DNA of 64,000 bases from Verrucomicrobiia bacterium (lineage in GTDB: Bacteria; Verrucomicrobiota; Verrucomicrobiia; Verrucomicrobiales; DEV007). This document shows, one piece after another, positions 1-8,036 of the stretch. Location of the stretch: assembly GCA_020439945.1 (NCBI GenBank), contig JAGRPB010000001.1, positions 1 to 64,000 on the forward strand, written 5' to 3'. The translations under genes and the position numbers were made by a program. The notes beneath the pieces are model-generated. The model had not been told where the DNA came from, ran no database searches, and was given only the letters and a program-made list of their open reading frames with translations. Each line of letters starts with the position of its first letter. Position 1 is the stretch's first letter.

Positions 1-356
1 AATTTCCAGTGGCGCGGACTGAAAAGGTTTCTGCGTTGGGCGAAGAGCGTGTTGAAGCCGGCTCCGTTCCATTCCACGCCGCTCGGGCCGTGATGCACGC
101 TGAAGGACATGGAGGTCGGCTTGGTGGGGACCTCCAGTTCCGCAAACAGGCGGGTCAGGTGAGGATAGGTGACTTCGTTGTAGACCATGAAGCCGGTATC
201 GATCGGCAATTCGCTGGTGCCTTCGGTGACGTCCACGGTATGGCTGTGCCCGCCGATGTGATCGTCGGATTCGTAGACAGTGATCTCGTGGCGCCGGTGG
301 AGGAACCAGGCGCAACCCAGGCCGGCGATGCCGCTTCCGATGATGGCGATGCGCAT
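1..356 (-). CDS. FAD/NAD(P)-binding oxidoreductase, N-terminal part (runs off the left edge)
   Basis: Reverse-strand reading from the ATG at 356 gives an uninterrupted frame to the window edge. It begins with a Rossmann dinucleotide-binding motif (GSGIAGLG, about residues 7-14), then an acidic residue after the second strand (VYES) and a GGHSHT motif. That arrangement matches the predicted NAD/FAD-binding amine-oxidase-like proteins of the COG2907 type. About 118 residues are visible; the rest of the protein is missing. It starts 8 bases after the desaturase stop, so the two are probably co-transcribed. COG2907-like proteins often sit with DUF1365 and cyclopropane-fatty-acid synthase genes, which would lie to the left if this locus follows that pattern. 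A role in modifying membrane fatty acids is inferred from this context only. Confidence 0.85.
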   Translation of the reverse strand, partial: MRIAIIGSGIAGLGCAWFLHRRHEITVYESDDHIGGHSHTVDVTEGTSELPIDTGFMVYNEVTYPHLTRLFAELEVPTKPTSMSFSVHHGPSGVEWNGAGFNTLFAQRRNLFSPRHWK

Positions 357-364
357 GGGGATTC

Positions 365-1327
365 TCAGGCCTTCTGATTCAGGGTTTGCGTTCGAGCTTC
401 TTCGTAGATATGGGCGGGCACCCCTCTCAGGTCCCAGATAAGACCCAGCCGGGCCATGATTTTGAGGATGTACCACGTGCAATCGACCTCATACCAGTAG
501 AAGCCCTGACGGGCGCAGTGGGAGAAACGGTGGTGATTGTTGTGCCATCCTTCACCGAGCGTTAGCAGGGCGAGCCAGAAATTGTTCCGGCTGTCATCGG
601 TGGTGTGGAAGCGCCGCGAACCCGCCATGTGGGCGAGACTGTTGATGAACAGCGTGCCGTGCAGCAGGACCACCGTGCTGATGAAAAAGCCCCAGACAAA
701 GAGTTGCGGGCCGTTGGTGCCAAGCGCGGGTGCCCAGGTCTGGAGCGCCCATCCGAACAACCAGAGCGCCGCGCCGAAAAGGATGGGCACGAGAAAGTCA
801 TGCCGGTTCAGGTAGACAAGTTCGGGGTAGGCGGCGAAATCCTTGACCTTGCGATAGTCGGTCGGGAAGTTTTTCCGGCTCGTCAGCCAGCCGATGTGCG
901 ACCAGAGGAAACCCCTTTGTACTGGGGAGTGCTTGTCGGTTTCCTGGTCGGAATGGTGGTGATGATGGCGGTGAGTGGACGCCCACCAGAGCGGTCCGCG
1001 CTGCATGGACGTGTTGGCAATTACCGCGAAGACGAATTGCCAGCCACGGGACGTGTGGAAGGCCCGGTGGGAAAAATAGCGGTGATAGAAGGCCGTGATC
1101 GCAAACATGCGGACCTGATAGAGTCCGACGGCCGTCGCCACGGCAAACCAGCTCCAACCAACCCAGAGGACCAGCAGGCAGCCCGCGTGCAGGAAGAGAT
1201 AGGGAACGAATCGGGAGAAATCGAAGCAGTCTTCCCCGGTGTCGGCTCCCGGTTCGGCGCCCGGAGGCACATAGTCGGCGTCCCACCATTGCCGGAGGGA
1301 GAGAAATGCGTTGGAAAAGTAGTTCAC
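365..1327 (-). CDS. Membrane fatty-acid desaturase (delta-9 type)
   Basis: This 320-residue integral membrane protein has the three histidine boxes of acyl-lipid/acyl-CoA desaturases: HRYFSH at 82-87, HRHHH at 119-123 and HNNHH at 262-266. These ligate the di-iron centre. Hydrophobic stretches near 42-70, 90-105, 180-197 and 208-228 fit the usual two pairs of membrane helices. The family inserts a double bond into acyl chains using O2 and an electron donor; delta-9 specificity is inferred from overall similarity. The downstream FAD oxidoreductase could be the electron partner or a later step in acyl-chain modification. A 12-bp inverted repeat lies just upstream of the ATG. Confidence 0.93.
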   Translation of the reverse strand: MNYFSNAFLSLRQWWDADYVPPGAEPGADTGEDCFDFSRFVPYLFLHAGCLLVLWVGWSWFAVATAVGLYQVRMFAITAFYHRYFSHRAFHTSRGWQFVFAVIANTSMQRGPLWWASTHRHHHHHSDQETDKHSPVQRGFLWSHIGWLTSRKNFPTDYRKVKDFAAYPELVYLNRHDFLVPILFGAALWLFGWALQTWAPALGTNGPQLFVWGFFISTVVLLHGTLFINSLAHMAGSRRFHTTDDSRNNFWLALLTLGEGWHNNHHRFSHCARQGFYWYEVDCTWYILKIMARLGLIWDLRGVPAHIYEEARTQTLNQKA

Positions 1328-1332
1328 GAGTA

Positions 1333-1381
1333 GTGTGAAGGATTCGCAGCCCGAAGGTTTTTGGATTCAATCCTTTCACAC
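1333..1381. promoter_or_regulatory. Inverted repeat in the desaturase leader
   Basis: Arms GTGTGAAGGATT (1333-1344) and AATCCTTTCACAC (1369-1381) are complementary apart from one bulged base, with a 24-base loop. The element ends 6 bases from the desaturase start codon, so it lies in its leader or promoter. It could be an operator for a lipid-responsive regulator or a leader hairpin. Nothing in the sequence decides between these. The remaining bases up to 1565 hold no gene that I can support. Confidence 0.45.
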
Positions 1382-1565
1382 AAAGTGGACGATTTTGAGG
1401 GAGCCCTCATCGCGACTCCGCCAACTGCGGCACGCGGTAAACCTCATTCCTTCGGGAACGTCGAAGGACTTTTCAGAAGAACGTTTTCCGCGGGCGAAAC
1501 GGCGTTCGCGCTGAGCTGAGGCGAACGTTCCCGATTTCGACTTTGGAGAAGTGCCGCGTTCTACG

Positions 1566-2084
1566 CTAAGGCAACCGCAGGGTCTGGCCGATCCGGATCA
1601 TGTCGGAGGTCAGACCGTTGGTGGCTTTCAGTTGTCCCACCGAAACCCCGTAGCGGCGGCTGACCGAAAAAAGCGTGTCGCCCTTTGCCACCGTATGGTA
1701 GCGGGGTTGCGGCTTTGGCGCCGGCGCGGGTGCCTGAACGGGGGCGGGTCGAGGCGGCGGGGGAGGCGTGTAGGACTGGGTTGGCGCCTGGGTGGGATAC
1801 TGGGGCGCCTGTGTCATCATCGGTGGAGCCGACTGGGCGGGAGCGGGCGTCGGGGACGGTTTCCAGCGACGCCCGCGCTTCGCGTTTTTGTCGGTCACCC
1901 AGTCTTTTCGATAGGTGCCGTCGTCGTCGAAGGGATAATCGTAGGCCGACAGGTTGTGTGGCGGCGTGGCGAGTTTGGCTTCCTCATAGCCGATCTGCTC
2001 GTATTTCTGCTTGGAGGCACAGCCGATCAGGGAAAGACCGGCGGCAGTTGCGAGCGACAAACGCGCGAACTTCGAGAGGGACAT
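1566..2084 (-). CDS. LysM-domain lipoprotein
   Basis: The 172-residue protein starts with a lipoprotein signal peptide ending in a lipobox (LIGC, Cys at about 22), so it should be lipid-anchored in the envelope. The middle (about 75-125) is rich in Pro, Ala and Gln, a typical flexible linker. The C-terminal 45 residues form one LysM domain (YHTVAKGDTLFSVSRRYG ... IRIGQTLRL), which binds N-acetylglucosamine in peptidoglycan. No catalytic domain is present, so it is probably a wall-binding structural or adaptor lipoprotein. It lies 114 bases downstream of the thioredoxin-like gene on the same strand, so co-transcription is possible. Confidence 0.88.
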   Translation of the reverse strand: MSLSKFARLSLATAAGLSLIGCASKQKYEQIGYEEAKLATPPHNLSAYDYPFDDDGTYRKDWVTDKNAKRGRRWKPSPTPAPAQSAPPMMTQAPQYPTQAPTQSYTPPPPPRPAPVQAPAPAPKPQPRYHTVAKGDTLFSVSRRYGVSVGQLKATNGLTSDMIRIGQTLRLP

Positions 2085-2198
2085 GGATGATGGAACGGAA
2101 TGGGGTTGATCGATGATGGCGCGACCCGTCGATACAACCCGCCGCCGAGACTTTCCTCCCGGAATGCCCGGCGACAGCGGGGAAAGATAGCGCGAAAC

Positions 2199-3299
2199 TC
2201 AGCGCGGCGAAAGATCTTCCTCCAGCTTGCGTGCTCTGAGTTGATCGAGCGCGGCCTGGGCTCGCTGGCCCTGGGGGGTCTTTTCGTCGACCTTCACGAT
2301 TTCCATCAGGGTGCGGACCACGTCCGGCAGATTTCCCTGTTTCTGCAGCACGCCGATCTTGTTGAACATCGCCTGCTGCCGTTCTGAACCCTGGAGATTG
2401 TTTTCGCGGATGTAGGCGTCCGTCAGGTCGAGCATCTTTGACCACTCGATTTGCTGTTCCAGTTTCTGCATCTGGTCGGCGTAGTCCACGTCGGCAATGA
2501 GACGCTTGCACTTCTCCACCTTGCCGGTCTCGTCCTGGGGATCGTTCGCGACGATGGTCTCGAGCTGGGGCCGGTAGTAGCGGGCGGAGAGATTGCCCGG
2601 CAGGTTGGGGACGCCTTTGACCAGCAGCTTCGCCTTTTCGACGCCTTCGGCGTTTTCCGCTTTCTCGAAATACTGATCGCGGAGCGTGCCCATCTGGCGC
2701 ATCGCGGTGATGATCTTGCCGTAGTTGGCGGGCGTCACGGCCTGGTAGCCATTGATACCGTAGGGACGACCGTCGGTGTCGGTCAGGAATACGGTGGGAA
2801 AAGCCGAGACCCGATAGGCCCGCATGAACATCTGGTTCTGGGCCGCGACCGGGGCGGGCAGGCGCTGTTCTTTCGGGAAATCGAAGCGGACGAGCACATA
2901 CTTCTCGGTCGCGGCGTCCACGAAGTCGGGCTGGTTGAGAATGTCGCGATCGAAAATGCGGCAGAGCGGAATCCAGTCCGACCCCGTGAAGAGCAGCAGC
3001 AGGTGTTTGCCCTGATCGATGGCCTCTTTCCGGGCCGCCTGGTAGTCGACGTGCCACGCCTTGTGGGGAGGTTCCGGGAGTTCCGGGGGCGGAAGAGTGC
3101 CGTCGGGAATGTCGGTATTCGCGGGCGGCGCATCCGGCGCGGGCGAAGGGAGAGTCGCCGGGGCGGGCGCGGTCGTTTCGGGAATCGGATCAGTCGCCGG
3201 CGCAAGGGTGGGGGGTGCCGGTGGAGCGTCCTGGGCCAGGAGCGGGCCGCCGGTCGCCAGGAGGCAAATGGCGAGGAGAATCGAGACGGGGAATTTCAT
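2199..3299 (-). CDS. Secreted thioredoxin-like protein with an altered active site
   Basis: I start the protein at the ATG at 3299, because a normal signal peptide (hydrophobic core about 6-22, ending LLAQ) begins there; an upstream extension of 34 residues is possible but lacks signal-like character. After a Pro/Ala-rich linker (about 24-80), residues 83-200 form a thioredoxin-like fold (LLLLFTGSDW ... RFDFPKE ... FPTVFLTD). In relatives the motif after the Trp is WCxxC; here it is WIPLC (109-113), so the first, nucleophilic Cys is Ile. The cis-Pro region (FPT) is kept. The remaining roughly 170 residues are helical with no recognised domain. A normal dithiol redox reaction is therefore unlikely; a chaperone-like or single-Cys role is possible. 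Confidence 0.82.
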   Translation of the reverse strand: MKFPVSILLAICLLATGGPLLAQDAPPAPPTLAPATDPIPETTAPAPATLPSPAPDAPPANTDIPDGTLPPPELPEPPHKAWHVDYQAARKEAIDQGKHLLLLFTGSDWIPLCRIFDRDILNQPDFVDAATEKYVLVRFDFPKEQRLPAPVAAQNQMFMRAYRVSAFPTVFLTDTDGRPYGINGYQAVTPANYGKIITAMRQMGTLRDQYFEKAENAEGVEKAKLLVKGVPNLPGNLSARYYRPQLETIVANDPQDETGKVEKCKRLIADVDYADQMQKLEQQIEWSKMLDLTDAYIRENNLQGSERQQAMFNKIGVLQKQGNLPDVVRTLMEIVKVDEKTPQGQRAQAALDQLRARKLEEDLSPR

Positions 3300-3432
3300 G
3301 AAAAGTGGAGGGGTGTTTCGGGAAATGGCGCGACGGACACAAACGCTCGTTTCGGTAAATTGTCGTTCGCGGTGAGCCGGTGACCGAAAAATTATCACCA
3401 ATTCGCTTTGGAGGAAACCCCGTGAGGCGGGC

Positions 3433-5061
3433 TCATTGGGTGGCAGCCGCGGGTGGGGGCGCGGGCGCGGACCAGGCGGGGGCGACGGCCGGGTCGATGT
3501 GAAACGCCCAGAAACCGATCGTGTAGAAAAGCCCGGTGATCACGATGATGCCGATCAGGTTGATGAAAAACCCGATTTTGACCATGTCGAGAATGCGGAG
3601 ACGACCGCTCCCGAAAACGATGGCATTCGGCGGTGTGGCCACCGGCATCATGAAGGCGCACGAGGCCGAAAGCGTGGCGGGAATCATCAGCAGATAGGGA
3701 TGAGTCTTCATCGCCACCGCCACCGAGGCCAGGATCGGCATGGCCATTTCGGTGGTCGCGGTGTTCGACGTCAGCTCCGTCATGAAGGTGAGCGTTCCAC
3801 TGACGGCCGCCACCACGGTCAGGGGAGGCGATCCCGCGAGAGCCGCAAATTTTTCCCCGATGAACTCGGACAGCCCGCTGGATTTGAACCCGCTGGCGAG
3901 CGCGAACCCCCCACCGAACAGCAGCACGATATGCCAGGGAATCTTGCGGAAAACCTCGAAATCCAGCACCCGATCCGGTGCGCCGGCATCTTTTGATCGG
4001 GACGGGATGAGGAACAGCAACAAAGCCATGGCAATGGCGATGGTGCCGTCGTCGAGCAGCGACTTGCCGTCGGCATCGAAAGCGATCGCGGGTAGCAGGC
4101 GCGACCATCCCGGCAGGGTGAATTCGCCGAGAGTGAGATCTTTTCGGAACACCCAGAGCAGGGCGGTCGCCGCAAAGACGACCATCACGGAGCCCTCGGA
4201 AAACCGGATCGGGCCCAGCGCCCGGTATTCATCCCGGATCACGGACGAAGCCAGTTTCAGATCGCCCGGGCTGCGGAAAAAGACCTGGGTCAGCAGCAGC
4301 CAGATGAAGGTCAGCATGATCAGCATGACCGGTACGCCGAGGAGCATCCATTGGGCGAAACCGACGCGCGCTTCCGGCGGTGTGTCGGGAAAGGCGATGG
4401 CGAACAGCCGCACGAACGAGAGATTCGGCGGCGTGCCGACCAGCGTGGCCATGCCGCCCACGCTGCAGGCATAGGCGATTCCCAACAGCAAAGCCACCGT
4501 CAGCTTGTGGGTGCGTTCCGTGCCGAATCGCTTTTCCTCCTCCGCCACGATCGCCATGCCGATGGCCAGCATCATGATGGCGGTCGCCGTATTCGAGATC
4601 CACATCGAGAGAAAGGCGGACGCCACCATGAAACTGAGCACGAGCCGGGCCGGACTGCTGCCGATCAACTGGATGATGCGCAGCGCGATGCGTCGATGCA
4701 GATTCCAGCGTTCCATCGCGAGGGCGATCATGAAACCGCCCACAAACAGGAAAATGGTGTCGTTGACGTAGATCGGTGCCGTCTCTTTGCTCGACATGAT
4801 GCCGAGAACCGGAAAAGCGACCAGTGGCACCAGCGCCGTGGCCGCGAGGGGAATTGCGTCCGTGATCCACCAGATCGCCATCAGGGCCGCGATCGCCGCC
4901 ATGCGTGAAACGGCCGGCTTATCCGGTTCGAGATTTCCCCAGATCAGGAGACCGAGAAAAGCCGCCAGCCCAAGCCAGAAACCGATCGTGCTGGCGATTC
5001 CCTTGGTGCCGCCGGCGCCCTCGACTTCGTGTGCGTTTGATGAACTCGAACCCTCTTTCAT
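3433..5061 (-). CDS. DASS-family sodium/dicarboxylate or sulfate carrier (SLC13 type)
   Basis: From the ATG at 5061 the protein has 542 residues; a start 36 bases upstream is possible. It has a polar N-terminus and many membrane segments. Both halves carry the SNT signature of the divalent anion:sodium symporter family (SNTATAIM in the first half, SNTATTEM in the second), which binds carboxylate and Na+ in known members. A cytoplasmic loop precedes the second half. Substrate (succinate-like dicarboxylate, sulfate or another anion) cannot be told from sequence. It is the last of four minus-strand genes with sugar-acid-type enzymes, which suggests uptake of a carboxylate substrate for that pathway. 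Confidence 0.9.
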   Translation of the reverse strand: MKEGSSSSNAHEVEGAGGTKGIASTIGFWLGLAAFLGLLIWGNLEPDKPAVSRMAAIAALMAIWWITDAIPLAATALVPLVAFPVLGIMSSKETAPIYVNDTIFLFVGGFMIALAMERWNLHRRIALRIIQLIGSSPARLVLSFMVASAFLSMWISNTATAIMMLAIGMAIVAEEEKRFGTERTHKLTVALLLGIAYACSVGGMATLVGTPPNLSFVRLFAIAFPDTPPEARVGFAQWMLLGVPVMLIMLTFIWLLLTQVFFRSPGDLKLASSVIRDEYRALGPIRFSEGSVMVVFAATALLWVFRKDLTLGEFTLPGWSRLLPAIAFDADGKSLLDDGTIAIAMALLLFLIPSRSKDAGAPDRVLDFEVFRKIPWHIVLLFGGGFALASGFKSSGLSEFIGEKFAALAGSPPLTVVAAVSGTLTFMTELTSNTATTEMAMPILASVAVAMKTHPYLLMIPATLSASCAFMMPVATPPNAIVFGSGRLRILDMVKIGFFINLIGIIVITGLFYTIGFWAFHIDPAVAPAWSAPAPPPAAATQ

Positions 5062-5109
5062 GCCCGGGAGGACAACAGAAAACGCGATGCGCCGCAAGCG
5101 TTGAACGCT

Positions 5110-5904
5110 TCAGGGCATTTCGACCTTCTTCGGCGGATTGCGACCAATGAAGGGATGTTGCTCGATGTCCAGCACGCTGCCGCTCATCGGCCCGCATTCG
5201 TCGCTGATGAAAAAGATCACCGCCGCCGCGATCTCCGCCGGATCAAAAATGCGACCGCTGGGAGCGAAGAAATCGCCCAGCAACTTCGGCCAGTCCTCGG
5301 GCAAACCCTGCTCCTGCTTCCGGATCCGTTCGTTTTCCGTGAGAATCCAGCCCGGATTGATCTGATTGATCCGGATCCCGCGTTCGCGATGCAGCGTGTC
5401 GCCGAGATTGCGCGTCATCGTCATCAGTGCGCCCTTCGAAATCGAGTAGGGTAACAAATCCGGCTCGCCGCAGTAGGCGTTCACCGACCCGATATTCAGC
5501 ACGCAACCCTTCGTCTGCTGGAGCGCGTCGAGGGCCGCCTGGATCAGGAAAAACGGGGCTCGCACGTTCGCCGCCACGAATCCATCGAACGCCGCCGGAT
5601 CCGTCGTTTCGATCTTTCCCGTTCCCACCTTGGCCGCGTTGTTGACCAGCGCGTCCAGTTTCCCGAAACGATCCAGCGCCGCCTGGATCACCCGTTCGGG
5701 CGCTCCATCGGCGGTCACGTCTTCGATCCAAATCCCGGTGCGCTCGCCACTCGGATCCAGGTCCGCGCGAGTCGCTTCCGCGAGATCGGTTTCCAGCCCA
5801 TGGATCAAAACTTCCGCGCCCTCCTCGAGACAACGTTGAGCGATGGCTTTGCCAATGCCGGTGGTCGATCCGGTGACGAGAACAGTTTTTCCAGAGAGGC
5901 GCAT
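5110..5904 (-). CDS. Short-chain dehydrogenase/reductase
   Basis: This 264-residue classical SDR has the cofactor motif TGSTTGIG (11-18), the NNA motif at 88-90 and the catalytic Ser140, Tyr153 and Lys157 (YSISK). The Rossmann fold spans nearly the whole chain. It probably oxidises or reduces a hydroxyl/keto group with NAD(P). Its substrate is unknown. It lies between the DASS carrier (48 bases downstream) and the zinc-type dehydrogenase upstream, separated from the latter by an inverted-repeat spacer. The grouping resembles catabolic units for sugar acids or polyols, where an SDR and an MDR act in successive redox steps. Confidence 0.92.
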   Translation of the reverse strand: MRLSGKTVLVTGSTTGIGKAIAQRCLEEGAEVLIHGLETDLAEATRADLDPSGERTGIWIEDVTADGAPERVIQAALDRFGKLDALVNNAAKVGTGKIETTDPAAFDGFVAANVRAPFFLIQAALDALQQTKGCVLNIGSVNAYCGEPDLLPYSISKGALMTMTRNLGDTLHRERGIRINQINPGWILTENERIRKQEQGLPEDWPKLLGDFFAPSGRIFDPAEIAAAVIFFISDECGPMSGSVLDIEQHPFIGRNPPKKVEMP

Positions 5905-5908
5905 GGTG

Positions 5909-6049
5909 GGACAGGATTAACAGGATTTGGAAGATTCTGACAGGCAAAGTGCGAACCGAAAGTCTGCGATGAATGAATGGGAGCGTTCGGGTCGCGTCTG
6001 TTTTTTGGGTTAGAAAAAGGAAATCCAAAAAATCCGGTTAATCCTGTCC
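5909..6049. repeat. Inverted-repeat spacer between two dehydrogenase genes
   Basis: The left arm at 5909-5930 reads GGACAGGATTAACAGGATTT, and the right arm at 6025-6049 carries the reverse complement with small changes (GGACAGGATTAACCGGATT on the minus strand). About 95 bases lie between the arms. The right arm overlaps the 3' end of the zinc-type dehydrogenase and supplies its last codons and TAA stop. The left arm ends 5 bases from the SDR start codon. It may be a small non-autonomous mobile repeat or an intercistronic hairpin. No coding capacity is seen inside. Confidence 0.6.
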
Positions 6050-7081
6050 GGGAATGAGGACGCTTTTCACCACCGCGCCGTGGTGCATTTTCTCGAAAGC
6101 CTCGTGCCAGTCTTCCAGCGACCATTGGCCGCCGATGATGGGCGCGACATCGAGTTCGCCCGAGGCGAGCAGCGCGATGACCCGCTCCCAGATGGCCCAG
6201 TTGTGTGAGAAGCTGCCCTGAAGCGTCACATTTTTTTGCACGATCGGGTCGAGCGAGAAATTCAGAGGCGAGCGGCCCCAGCCCACCTTGGTGATCCAGC
6301 CCGCGGGCCGAACCAGTTCCACCGCCAGTTTCAGAGTCGGGGAAACACCGGCCGCATCGATGATCAGGTCCGCGCCCAAGCCATCTCGCTGGCGGCACCA
6401 GGTTTCGGCGGCGTCGTTTCCGATCAGCGTTTCGCATCCGTAGGATTTCGCGATGTCCAGGCGCACCCGATCATTTTCCAGACCGAGCAGCGCCACTTCC
6501 GCGCCGTGCAAACGCGCCACCGCCGCGCAGAGAATCCCGATCGTGCCAGGGCCGATCACGAGCACGCGATCGCCCGGTTGGATGCGCGAGTTTTCCGCGA
6601 CCGCATTCCACGCCACGCAGCATGGTTCCGTGAGACAGGCTTTTTCCAGCGGCAGCGGATCGGGCACGCGATGCAGGCAACGCGCCGGGACCCGCACGTA
6701 GGAAGTCATTGCCCCATCGACGCCGTAGCCGAAGCCCTTGCGGGTCGGGTCGAGATTGTAGAGGCCGCGCCGACTCATCGGATTGTCCGGATCGATGACC
6801 GCTGCAGTCTCGCTGACGACGCGATCGCCCTCCGACCAGGTGCTGACGTTGCCGCCGGTCGCCGTGATCACTCCGCCGAATTCGTGGCCGAGGATCACCG
6901 GGTAGTTGACCGGCCACGAGTGATCGGCCGTCCACTGGTGCAGATCGCTCCCGCAAACACCGACCGCGGCGACTTTCAGGAGCACATCATTGGCGCCGAT
7001 CTCCGGCGGCGCGACTTCACGGATTTCCACCGAGCCGGGTTCGGGGGAGAAATTAACAACGGCAGCGTGCTGCTTGGACAT
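6038..7081 (-). CDS. Zinc-type medium-chain dehydrogenase (sorbitol/threonine-dehydrogenase-like)
   Basis: The 347-residue protein has the MDR catalytic zinc motifs CGSDLHQW and GHEFGG in the N-terminal GroES-like domain and a Rossmann fold at about 165-260 (VIGPGTIGILCAAVA). The segment that normally holds four Cys for the structural zinc is replaced by a short stretch without them (around 95-115), as in some sorbitol-dehydrogenase-like enzymes. It likely oxidises a secondary alcohol of a polyol or sugar acid with NAD(P). Its final residues and stop codon lie in an inverted repeat. It sits between the OMPDC-type decarboxylase and the SDR on the same strand, supporting a shared pathway. Confidence 0.9.
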   Translation of the reverse strand: MSKQHAAVVNFSPEPGSVEIREVAPPEIGANDVLLKVAAVGVCGSDLHQWTADHSWPVNYPVILGHEFGGVITATGGNVSTWSEGDRVVSETAAVIDPDNPMSRRGLYNLDPTRKGFGYGVDGAMTSYVRVPARCLHRVPDPLPLEKACLTEPCCVAWNAVAENSRIQPGDRVLVIGPGTIGILCAAVARLHGAEVALLGLENDRVRLDIAKSYGCETLIGNDAAETWCRQRDGLGADLIIDAAGVSPTLKLAVELVRPAGWITKVGWGRSPLNFSLDPIVQKNVTLQGSFSHNWAIWERVIALLASGELDVAPIIGGQWSLEDWHEAFEKMHHGAVVKSVLIPGQD

Positions 7082-7127
7082 GAGATGGGAAGGTGAAGAG
7101 TTGATTTGGAATCGGAAAAGTTCGAGA

Positions 7128-7168
7128 GACTCAACAGGGTCAAGTCCGCGACCTAACCCTGTTGGGTC
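7128..7168 (-). repeat. Palindromic repeat, copy A (core TCGCGGAYYTGA)
   Basis: On the minus strand the core reads GGTCGCGGACTTGA. It is flanked by arms CAACAGGGT and ACCCTGTTG, extending to 12 matches of 13. The copy begins about 8 bases past the stop of the decarboxylase gene and reads in the same direction as that gene. It is one of four full copies in the window found just 3' of genes. It could fold as an RNA hairpin and act as a terminator or mRNA-end stabiliser. Confidence 0.75.
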
Positions 7169-7175
7169 CGAGTCG

Positions 7176-7865
7176 TCAGTCGGCCTGCGCGTGGACCTTT
7201 TCGCAGATCAGGCGGAGTGAGGATTCCAGATCGCCATCGGCTGTTTTGAAAGCGTCCGCATCGATTGTCAGCGGCGCGCCGAGCACCACCAGCGGCGCGC
7301 CGTAGGCCGGGCACTGCACCGCTTGCTCGATCGTCAGGCCGCCGACCGCCTGTACCGGGATCTCCACCGCATCCACCACCTCGCGCAGCTGGTCCAGCGG
7401 ACTGGGCATCCGCTCGCCCCGAGCCGCGATGCCGCGTCGCTCGTCATAACCGATGTGATGAACGACGAAATCGCAACCGAGGCTCTCCAGCCGTCGCGCG
7501 CCCTCCACCATGTCCGGGCAGGCGAGATTGTCGCCCATTACCGCTGCGCCAAAATCTTTCCCGGCCTGGACGACGCACTTGATCGTTTCCTCGTGCGCCC
7601 GCGCCATCACCACCACGTGAGTCGCGCCCGCTTTCGCCATCATTTCCGCTTCCAGGTAGCCGCCGTCCATCGTCTTGAGATCGGCCACGATCGGCGTGTC
7701 GGGAAAGGCCTCGCGGAGCTTGCGAACGCCGTGAAGGCCTTCCGCGAGGATGAGGGGCGTGCCGGCTTCGAGCCAGTCAACACCGGCCCGCAGCGCCATG
7801 GCGGCCGTGTCGAGCGCCTCGTCGATCGAAGTCACGTCGAGAGAGATCTGAACAATGGGTTTCAT
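7176..7865 (-). CDS. OMPDC-superfamily decarboxylase / hexulose-6-phosphate-synthase-like
   Basis: The ATG at 7865 gives a 229-residue TIM barrel that starts directly with a first strand (IVQISLDV), the usual start for this family; a 17-residue upstream extension looks non-coding. The catalytic DxKxxD motif of the orotidine-5'-phosphate decarboxylase suprafamily is present as D62-x-K64-x-x-D67 (ADLKTMD). This motif is shared by 3-keto-L-gulonate-6-phosphate decarboxylase and 3-hexulose-6-phosphate synthase, which act on phosphorylated keto sugars with Mg2+. Either activity is possible. It is the first gene of the minus-strand unit with MDR, SDR and DASS genes. Its start lies 95 bases from an operator-like palindrome. 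Confidence 0.85.
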   Translation of the reverse strand: MKPIVQISLDVTSIDEALDTAAMALRAGVDWLEAGTPLILAEGLHGVRKLREAFPDTPIVADLKTMDGGYLEAEMMAKAGATHVVVMARAHEETIKCVVQAGKDFGAAVMGDNLACPDMVEGARRLESLGCDFVVHHIGYDERRGIAARGERMPSPLDQLREVVDAVEIPVQAVGGLTIEQAVQCPAYGAPLVVLGAPLTIDADAFKTADGDLESSLRLICEKVHAQAD

Positions 7866-7953
7866 GGGAGTGCGGCCAGCATGGCACGGCCCCGACCGCG
7901 CCCAAACCGAAAACACGAAACTGGCCGGAAAAAAATCGCGTCCCCCGAAAAAA

Positions 7954-7966
7954 TTTACCTTGTAAA
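7954..7966. promoter_or_regulatory. Operator-like palindrome 1 (TTTAC-CTT-GTAAA)
   Basis: A perfect 5-bp palindrome with a 3-base centre lies in the divergent spacer between the decarboxylase gene (start 7865) and the Verru_Chthon cassette (start 8112). A second site with identical half-sites lies 83 bp away centre to centre, close to eight helical turns. This suggests a dimeric or tetrameric repressor or activator serving one or both directions. No regulator gene is adjacent. Confidence 0.5.
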
Positions 7967-8036
7967 GACACGGCCGGAGACGCTAAAACGAGCGGAGAAA
8001 GATTTTTTCCTTGTATTGGCTTTGTATTTGCAAGAC

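Noticed and set aside
1455-1473. CCTTCG...CGAAGG hairpin followed by ACTTTTC
   Set aside because: No plus-strand gene precedes it and on the minus strand no T run follows, so it is not a supported terminator.
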